Assembly (NCBI GenBank): GCA_003024985.2
Contig: PXIH01S0002264.1
Reading direction: 5' to 3' (one strand)
Length of the DNA: 13,689 bases
Source: Euperipatoides rowelli
Taxonomy: Eukaryota; Onychophora; Udeonychophora; Euonychophora; Peripatopsidae
Notes under the pieces: model-generated
Told to the model about the DNA's origin: nothing
Databases searched by the model: none
The model's input: the letters and a program-made list of their open reading frames with translations, nothing else
Shown: positions 9,596 through 13,689 of the stretch, piece by piece
Numbering within the stretch: the first letter of the stretch is position 1
How the letters are laid out: each line of letters begins with the position of its first letter
Made by a program: the position numbers and the translations under genes

Positions 9596-9866
9596 AGAAA
9601 ACTTATCTGCACAGATTACTAAAAAAACAACCAATCATGAATGATTGTACAGTACATGACTAAATGGATCAGCAGCATTTTTTTTTTTTTTTGGTTTATA
9701 GTTCTTACCTTTACCCCAATGCTAATTATGCCCCTAACCTCATGATAAATAATAATTTGTAATAAACCTTCTTGTTCAAATTTGATGATTTTTACGTTAT
9801 TTCTTTCAGTCCAACTGTTAACCAATCAGTGGTTGTTTTTTTAGTGATGTGTGCAGAAAGTTTTCT
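9596..9866. mobile_element. Probable MITE (271 bp) with ~38-bp TIRs
   Basis: The left arm at 9596-9633 (agaaaacttatctgcac… to cca) and right arm at 9830-9866 are reverse complements at about 35 of 38 positions, with one gap. The interior holds T14-like and G/C-poor DNA, plus a C-rich telomere-like stretch (ccttt-acccc, gcccctaacc) at about 9705-9740. No coding capacity is seen; a 68-codon minus-strand frame (9619-9825) lies wholly inside and is a by-product. Outside the arms, ggcagatgct…ta on the left and ggcaggcgct…ta on the right are loosely similar, but this is too degraded to call a target duplication. The superfamily is unassigned. Confidence 0.65.
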
Positions 9867-10104
9867 CGGCAGGCGCTTTATTATAATAAGCCAAAATCGT
9901 TATTTTTAATTATTTCAAAAAATATTACTATTAGCAAGTTTTGATTATGTCAGACACAACATGTAGAATAAAATTATTTAATTTTGCTAAATGGCACAGC
10001 ATTACCATTTAAAATCTTCTAAAATTATGAGTATGGCGGTTCTTTTCGTAAATGTAGCTACTAGCTGAATTAAATAGTTGCCGCCTGAGTTTCACTTTTA
10101 AGAA

Positions 10105-10115
10105 CCCCCCCCCCC
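10105..10115. repeat. C11 homopolymer
   Basis: Eleven consecutive C. An unstable tract; its length should be treated with caution in any assembly. Confidence 0.95.
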
Positions 10116-10655
10116 AAATCCTCCTTTGTGAGTACTAACCCACTCATCTTTATGAAATTTAACCCATTTTTTAAATCCGCTCTTGTGTGCACAATTAGTG
10201 CTTAAAAATACCATAATATATTTTATTATTCACACATCACCCCTCTTCATTAATTTGTATAAAAATTATATAAGTGAATCTGGGACCTACATTATTTAGG
10301 TTTAAAATGCAACCAAGATAAAGATAATCGATTCATAATTGAATTTTATACAATTATTTTAATTAATAATTGGGCGATTTAGCAATAAATGGACGTTATT
10401 AATCGGCGCTGTACATCAGCAGCATCTCCTTTTTACAAAATAAACCCACACAGAACATCAGATTTATATTCTTGGTAACAGATGGCACTCTTCCATTTTT
10501 TTGTGCCACATGCCTAACGATTTTATATATATATAGATAATTAAATAAAAACCGCAGGCTGTATCTGGAGTAATTGGAGCTCTGTAATTTGGTATACAAT
10601 TGGACTTGCAAACTTTGGAGCTTCTTTCATCCTAAAATTTCAAAAATTTATCCTC

Positions 10656-10671
10656 AGGTCAAGGAAGGTCA
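10656..10671 (+). promoter_or_regulatory. Perfect DR4 nuclear-receptor-like half-site pair
   Basis: Two exact AGGTCA half-sites (10656-10661 and 10666-10671) are spaced by four bases (agga), the DR4 arrangement bound by thyroid-hormone/LXR-type receptors as RXR heterodimers in animals. There is no adjacent gene or promoter to give it a role, so function is inference only. Confidence 0.25.
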
Positions 10672-10737
10672 TAGTGAGCCCAAATCAACCCTTACCAATA
10701 TACAGACATTCTACTCTTATAAATAGATATAAACTTC

Positions 10738-10762
10738 TTTTTTTTTTTTGGGGGGGGGGGGG
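10738..10762. repeat. T12-G13 homopolymer junction
   Basis: A run of twelve T is joined directly to a run of thirteen G, followed by more purine-rich sequence. G13 can form G-quadruplex-type structures, and the tract length is likely unstable. Confidence 0.95.
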
Positions 10763-11384
10763 TAGGAGAAGGGGGACAAATTAATTTATATCTAAATCTG
10801 TCTAAGCTGTTTATTTTTTGAAAATAATAAAAAATCAAAATTTACTTACCTATATTGATCCTTATCTTCTGTATTTATGGAATGTTAAAAAATGATGGTC
10901 AAAAAGGCGGTAGGTTTTTATATATCAGTACTACCAAGATTTTTCAGAAAAGTGAATAACGGCTGAATAATTATAGTTAGTTATATGGTGAATAAATCAC
11001 AATTTATTATGTTTTAGATCGAGCAATTTTGAATGTTTGATTTATGACGCACAATATATTCATTGTCCAGCCGTCTAAAGCTTTCCTAAAGTTTACTACA
11101 TAATCTGAGATTAAACCGGAATGCATACAAAGTATTAAATGTAGGGTAATTAATTTTTATCTCTTGGCATTTTGTTTGAATATGATTTTTTTTATATATA
11201 ATTACACCAGAACACTGTAAACTATGAGGTGCACAATGTACTGTAGTTAACATTGTTCAAATCTAATTATGAACATGTGATAGAGATTCTTTCTACATAA
11301 ATTTACTGTTTAAGTTCACTATTTTTTTTTTTGATAATGTACATCTAAAATACTTATTTAATTGCTGTCGATCTACAGCTCGCA

Positions 11385-12176
11385 TTATAAAAAAATTATA
11401 AACTAGTGAATATTGATAAGTCGTTGAGGTTTAAATAATATTCTGGTCTTACATTTTCAAGTTTGATTTGAAAAAGTAAGAAGAGGAGATCTACTATTGC
11501 TCGTAAGTTCTGGTAATTGTGAAACCTGTTTAATAATTTCGTAGTTAATTTTAAAAGTTATAGTAAATTGTTAACCATCTGAATCTCGAATTATGCAGTT
11601 TGGTTTTTCAACATTTTTGACCAGCTCATTTTTACACATTCATCGTTCAATCTTAGTCTATTTGAAATCTTTGCACAAATATTATCGCCTTAACTGTGTA
11701 TTTAGAAAAATCATAATTAATATGTCACATAGGTAAAGATTGAACAGAAGAGTCGACAAAAGGGTCTGTGGCAATCCCTATTTGCGTTGGTTAATCGTAG
11801 ATTTGGTTTGATCTAATCTCGGTTTAGTTAGAAAAGACAAAAGAGTTAATTCAGATTGAGTGTAATTTATCGAATAGTGAGCAGTTTACTATCAATAAAC
11901 TTATCTATGTTATAGTAAGCTATAGATAGATTGAAATCTACCAAACAAAAACTTATATCCTCTATCTCAATATTGATCTATTTGTTCAATGTTGTTAGGC
12001 AAGATTCTGTTGAATGTCATCTTTGGAAGACATGTTAACAGGATGTAATTATTTATCATTATAAAGAGCAATGATAGCTTTTTAAGCTTATTTATTGGGT
12101 TTGTTAAACTAATTGAACTCAAATTGTTAATGTCCAAACGATCATCCCTCTTAAAAATAAGTACAATCAAAGTTTA
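11385..12176 (-). pseudogene. LINE reverse transcriptase core, inverted segment
   Basis: Read on the minus strand from 12176 downward, the RT landmarks come in correct order. They are VLIFKRDDRLDINN (IFKKGD block, about 12130-12170), ISLTNPINKL (PISL block, about 12083-12115), LVDFNLSIAYYNIDK (motif A, DFSKAFDxV-like, about 11900-11944) and GLPQTLLSTLLFNLYLCDI (motif B, PQGSxLGPLLFxLYxNDI-like, 11721-11777). Then come KINYEIIKQV (about 11525-11560), LRAIVD (FLGVxxD-like, about 11485-11505) and YYLNLNDLSIFTSL (about 11401-11445). Several frameshifts and stops separate them. Key residues have changed: motif A has lost its second conserved acidic/aromatic context and motif B reads PQT instead of PQG. 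I could not find the YADD motif, which should lie near 11640-11720, so that stretch is deleted or too decayed. Its strand is opposite to the piece on its right. Confidence 0.8.
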
Positions 12177-12520
12177 TTTCCCTTATGTCCTATGGAATCT
12201 TGCTATGAGGGTAACTCCACATAAGCTCATAGCTCCTTTATACTACAGAAGAGATTTATTAGAATTATGGCAATAGTTAATAAAAGACATTGTTGTAGAG
12301 GCATATTTAAACATTGGAGGATTCTCCCTTTGCCTTGTTTATTTAAATATGAACTACTTATTTTTGTTAGAAAGAATTTAAATGTTTTTTTGTATAAAAA
12401 ATAAATTACATAATCCCAATACAAGCAATCTCATATACATATGTTTCAACCTAAATTATCTCAGAATAAAAAGGGGGCCTTTTATACTGAGATAATTTAC
12501 AATATGTACATTCTTATACT
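12177..12520 (+). pseudogene. LINE ORF2 C-terminal region, part 1 (sense segment)
   Basis: On the plus strand the segment opens with YGILL-stop-G (about 12191-12210), a YGIxxWG motif whose Trp codon has become TGA. After one frameshift it runs LQKRFIRIM (about 12244-12270), RGIFKHWRILPLPCLFKYE (about 12298-12353) and LLIFVRKNLN, typical of the region after the RT thumb in Jockey/CR1-like ORF2. After a stop it continues LSQNKKGAFYTEIIYN (about 12457-12505), the conserved GPxYxAIxLYN-like block. The frame is broken at 12521 by the hAT insertion and resumes at 13015. A minus-strand frame covering the same bases (12227-12424) is a shadow. Confidence 0.78.
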
Positions 12521-12527
12521 TAGGGTT

Positions 12528-12613
12528 GCCAACATTGCGACGATGCTGACCCGAAGAAAAATAGTTTTCGGCCAACATTGCGACGATGCTAACCCGAAGA
12601 AAAATAGCTATTT
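12528..12613 (+). repeat. Two 43-bp tandem units at the hAT left end
   Basis: The units at 12528-12570 and 12571-12613 both begin gccaacattgcgacgatgct and continue through acccgaagaaaaatag. They differ by one base (g/a) over the first 37 positions, then diverge. The second unit repeats the inner TIR sequence without the outer tagggtt, so the end region has been duplicated internally. Confidence 0.92.
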
Positions 12614-12981
12614 CCGTCCATTTGACATATATGACTGAAATAGATGCGCAGATGTTAAAAACACGGTAAAATGGGACATTGTGACACCTCCTTTTAGGTG
12701 CTCCTGTAACAATTCTGCGCAGCGTTTTTAAACAAGGCCACACTGTGCAGAATTGTGCTAGTATTTAATAATATAAACAGAATTGGCCCACCGGTTCTGC
12801 TGCACTGGTGAAAAACAAAAGGTATAATGCATTCTGTTATTAACTGGAAAATCTCCATTTACCGGATTCTGGGCGTCAAGCACCCATCAGCAGTCCACGT
12901 CCACCCAAATCAACAAACCCGAAGAATTTTATAAAAAACCCGAAGCTTGAAGAATGATCGCTAAACCCGAAGTCTTCGGGT
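12549..12981. repeat. Subterminal ACCCGAAG motif set of the hAT element
   Basis: Exact ACCCGAAG occurs at 12549-12556, 12592-12599, 12917-12924, 12938-12945 and 12965-12972, and inverted (CTTCGGGT) at 12974-12981. The last two form a perfect palindrome ACCCGAAG-t-CTTCGGGT. The copies sit within about 100 bp of each end and are absent from the middle. hAT transposases are known to bind short subterminal repeats (for example in Ac/Ds), so these are candidate transposase-binding sites. That role is inferred. Confidence 0.7.
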
Positions 12982-13006
12982 CAAAATGATAGTGCTGGGA
13001 ACCCTA

Positions 13007-13117
13007 CATATACTACCTATGTACATATTGGCCTTCTCCTTACTTAAAGTGAATTTAAAATCCTATTTACTGAAACAACGTTTTTATTTGATTAATGAAT
13101 ATAAACAAACTAATTAA
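13007..13117 (+). pseudogene. LINE ORF2 C-terminal end, part 2 (after the hAT)
   Basis: From 13015 the frame reads LPMYILAFSLLKVNLKSYLL and then KQRFYLINEY before a TAA at 13115-13117. This is the usual LP…LxxFKxxLKxYLLxxxFYSVxEF ending of Jockey/CR1-like ORF2. It continues the frame that was interrupted at 12520. No stop occurs within this final piece, so it is the best preserved part of the copy. Confidence 0.78.
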
Positions 13118-13240
13118 CCTTGTTGTAATATATTGATTTGTATGTTTGTGTACTGTATCTTTGTGGATAACAAATCCACATGTACTAAGGCTAAACCTCT
13201 TAATGTTGTATGTCTTGGATGTATAAATAAAATTCAAAAA
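13118..13240 (+). other. LINE 3' untranslated tail with AATAAA
   Basis: A+T-rich sequence follows the LINE stop codon and contains AATAAA at 13226-13231 shortly before the element appears to end. No poly(A) or short tandem tail is seen, so the exact 3' boundary is uncertain. Confidence 0.45.
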
Positions 13241-13303
13241 TTCAATACATCCCGTTTTAATTGTGATATTTAGAGTATATAACTCTAATTGGAATATGAT
13301 TGT

Positions 13304-13341
13304 GTGCCGAAGCCAGTAACAGCGCCATCTACGCTCGGCAC
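13304..13341. repeat. Stem-loop GTGCCGA…TCGGCAC
   Basis: Perfect 7-bp arms (13304-13310 and 13335-13341) enclose a 24-nt, relatively G+C-rich loop containing cagcgccatctacg. It stands out from the surrounding A+T-rich DNA and may be part of an unidentified repeat. It is not a tRNA arm set. Confidence 0.5.
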
Positions 13342-13404
13342 GGGAACTATCTTTAGAAACTTTAAGTGGTGTTTTTTCTTAAATTTAAAAAAAAAATCTT
13401 TCAT

Positions 13405-13546
13405 GCCCGTGTAACGGCTTTATGTTTGATGCCCGTGTAACGGCTTTATGTTTGATGCCCGTGTAACGGGCTTAAACAAAATAATGTTTGATGCCCGAAA
13501 AACGGGCTTAAACAAAAAAAAAATGTTGGATGCCCGTGTAATGGGC
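13405..13546 (+). repeat. Tandem minisatellite of GCCCGT-gta-ACGGGC hairpins (5 units)
   Basis: Five copies of a hairpin core start at 13405, 13431, 13457, 13493 and 13532, so the period grows 26, 26, 36, 39 bp. Each is introduced by a ttgatgcccg-like or closely related lead. Unit 3 is a perfect 6-bp stem (GCCCGT/ACGGGC) with a gta loop. Units 1 and 2 have lost one G (acggct). Unit 4 has a changed loop (GCCCG-aaaaa-CGGGC) yet keeps five G/C pairs. Unit 5 has a CpG to TpG change (ATGGGC) that still allows a G-T pair. The lengthening comes from aaacaaaa-type insertions between units. Confidence 0.9.
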
Positions 13547-13689
13547 TTATTTGCTAATACAGTAGCCTATATCCTGATTTAATTTTCATAACTCCCTGTA
13601 CCGAAATTGAACTTATGAAAATCTTCTCAATCAGTTTTTGCACATAACATTTTGCTTTCATGAACTTTCTAATTTAAAACAAAACAGTT

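Larger units (their letters stand above)
9867..11384. other. Unassigned non-coding DNA with homopolymer tracts
   Basis: No gene is recognised. It contains C11 at 10105-10115, a junction of T12 and G13 at 10738-10762, a short (AT)n run near 10524-10535, and a DR4-type direct repeat at 10656-10671 listed separately. A 70-codon minus-strand frame at 10399-10611 has no recognisable family. Confidence 0.5.
12521..13006. mobile_element. Non-autonomous hAT element (486 bp) inside the LINE
   Basis: The left end TAGGGTTGCCAACA (12521-12534) and the reverse complement of the right end, TAGGGTTCCCAGCA, match at 12 of 14 positions and have the classic hAT C/TAGGGTTgCCAaC form. Flanking 8-bp sequences cttatact (12513-12520) and catatact (13007-13014) match at 7 of 8, the duplication length diagnostic of hAT elements. 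Excising the element plus one duplication copy restores the LINE reading frame across the site, which independently confirms the boundaries. There is no transposase. Subterminal ACCCGAAG motifs crowd both ends and a 43-bp unit is duplicated at the left. Internally, acaattctgcgcag (12709-12722) pairs with ctgtgcagaattgt (12743-12756) as a stem. Open frames crossing the element (12441-12638 plus, 12456-12743 minus) are chance or LINE-hAT joins. Confidence 0.88.
11385..13240 (+). mobile_element. 5'-truncated, 5'-inverted (twin-primed) LINE interrupted by a hAT element
   Basis: This is one non-LTR retrotransposon copy in two opposite-strand pieces. The left piece (about 11385-12176) encodes the RT core on the minus strand. 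The right piece (about 12177-13117 plus a 3' tail) encodes the following C-terminal part on the plus strand. The inverted piece ends in protein order about where the sense piece begins: minus-strand SLVYNFF-like residues, then plus-strand YGIL-(L)-W-G-like residues. That order (inverted upstream part, then sense 3' part) is what twin priming leaves for LINE insertions. The block wording (YGILxWG, ILPLP, LKSYLLKQ) fits Jockey/CR1-like elements. An AATAAA lies at 13226-13231. No poly(A) tail or clear target duplication was found. The 486-bp hAT at 12521-13006 is a later insertion. Confidence 0.75.

Noticed and set aside
10831-10850. Strong minus-strand splice-donor word (TAG|GTAAGTA) with an acceptor-like atacag about 19 nt upstream
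   Set aside because: A 19-nt micro-exon with no flanking coding signal is not supportable; isolated donor words occur by chance.
12227-12424. 65-codon minus-strand open frame
   Set aside because: Antisense shadow of the LINE C-terminal blocks on the plus strand.
12456-12743. 95-codon minus-strand open frame
   Set aside because: It crosses the LINE-hAT boundary and runs through the hAT tandem repeat, opposite to the LINE coding strand; a chance frame.
13304-13341. tRNA gene
   Set aside because: The 7-bp stem resembles an acceptor arm, but the interior is only 24 nt with no D or T arms or B-box.
13405-13546. CRISPR-like array
   Set aside because: Repeat length and spacing vary (26-39 bp), the between-unit sequence is itself repetitive, and the setting is eukaryotic.

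Overview
This is eukaryotic, almost certainly invertebrate animal, non-coding DNA. It is strongly A+T-rich (roughly 70% by eye). It has (TG)n, poly-G/poly-C and poly-A/T runs, three isolated ambiguous bases (758, 1517-1530 area, 6245) and many CpG/TpG differences between repeat copies. It holds decayed non-LTR retrotransposons and hAT-type DNA transposon ends. I see no operons, Shine-Dalgarno spacing, convincing host exons, tRNA, rRNA or CRISPR array. Species cannot be named from this window; frequent TACAGTA/TACTGTA words and mixed LINE and hAT remnants suggest a marine-type invertebrate, but that is inference.

Layout. 1-1738: unassigned A+T-rich DNA. 1763-2161: a weak unrecognised ORF whose last third is a ~185-bp MITE (2039-2223) with 20-bp perfect terminal inverted repeats (TIRs) and a 9-10 bp target duplication. 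2985-~3055: a lone hAT-type terminus. ~3300-3990 (minus strand): decayed CR1/L2-like reverse transcriptase (RT) with a YVDD motif. 4000-7138: A+T-rich DNA with microsatellites, short tandem duplications and stem-loops. 7139-7750: a 612-bp near-perfect palindrome with a 3-nt centre. 8858-9533 and 9596-9866: two neighbouring inverted-repeat-bounded segments that look like non-autonomous DNA transposons. 9867-11384: unassigned. ~11385-~13240: a LINE with its RT core inverted relative to its C-terminal part, the arrangement expected of twin priming. That LINE is split by a 486-bp non-autonomous hAT element (12521-13006). 13405-13546: a short array of tandem GCCCGT-gta-ACGGGC hairpins.

How the parts relate. 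The window is a nest of dead mobile elements, not a set of cooperating genes. One order of events can be read: the LINE inserted first with a 5' inversion, then a hAT element landed in its C-terminal coding region. Removing the hAT and one copy of its 8-bp duplication brings the LINE reading frame back together. The most unusual objects are the inverted LINE, the long palindrome (a possible long-hairpin RNA source) and the subterminal ACCCGAAG motif cluster of the hAT element. I found no sign of a new enzymatic or defence system.
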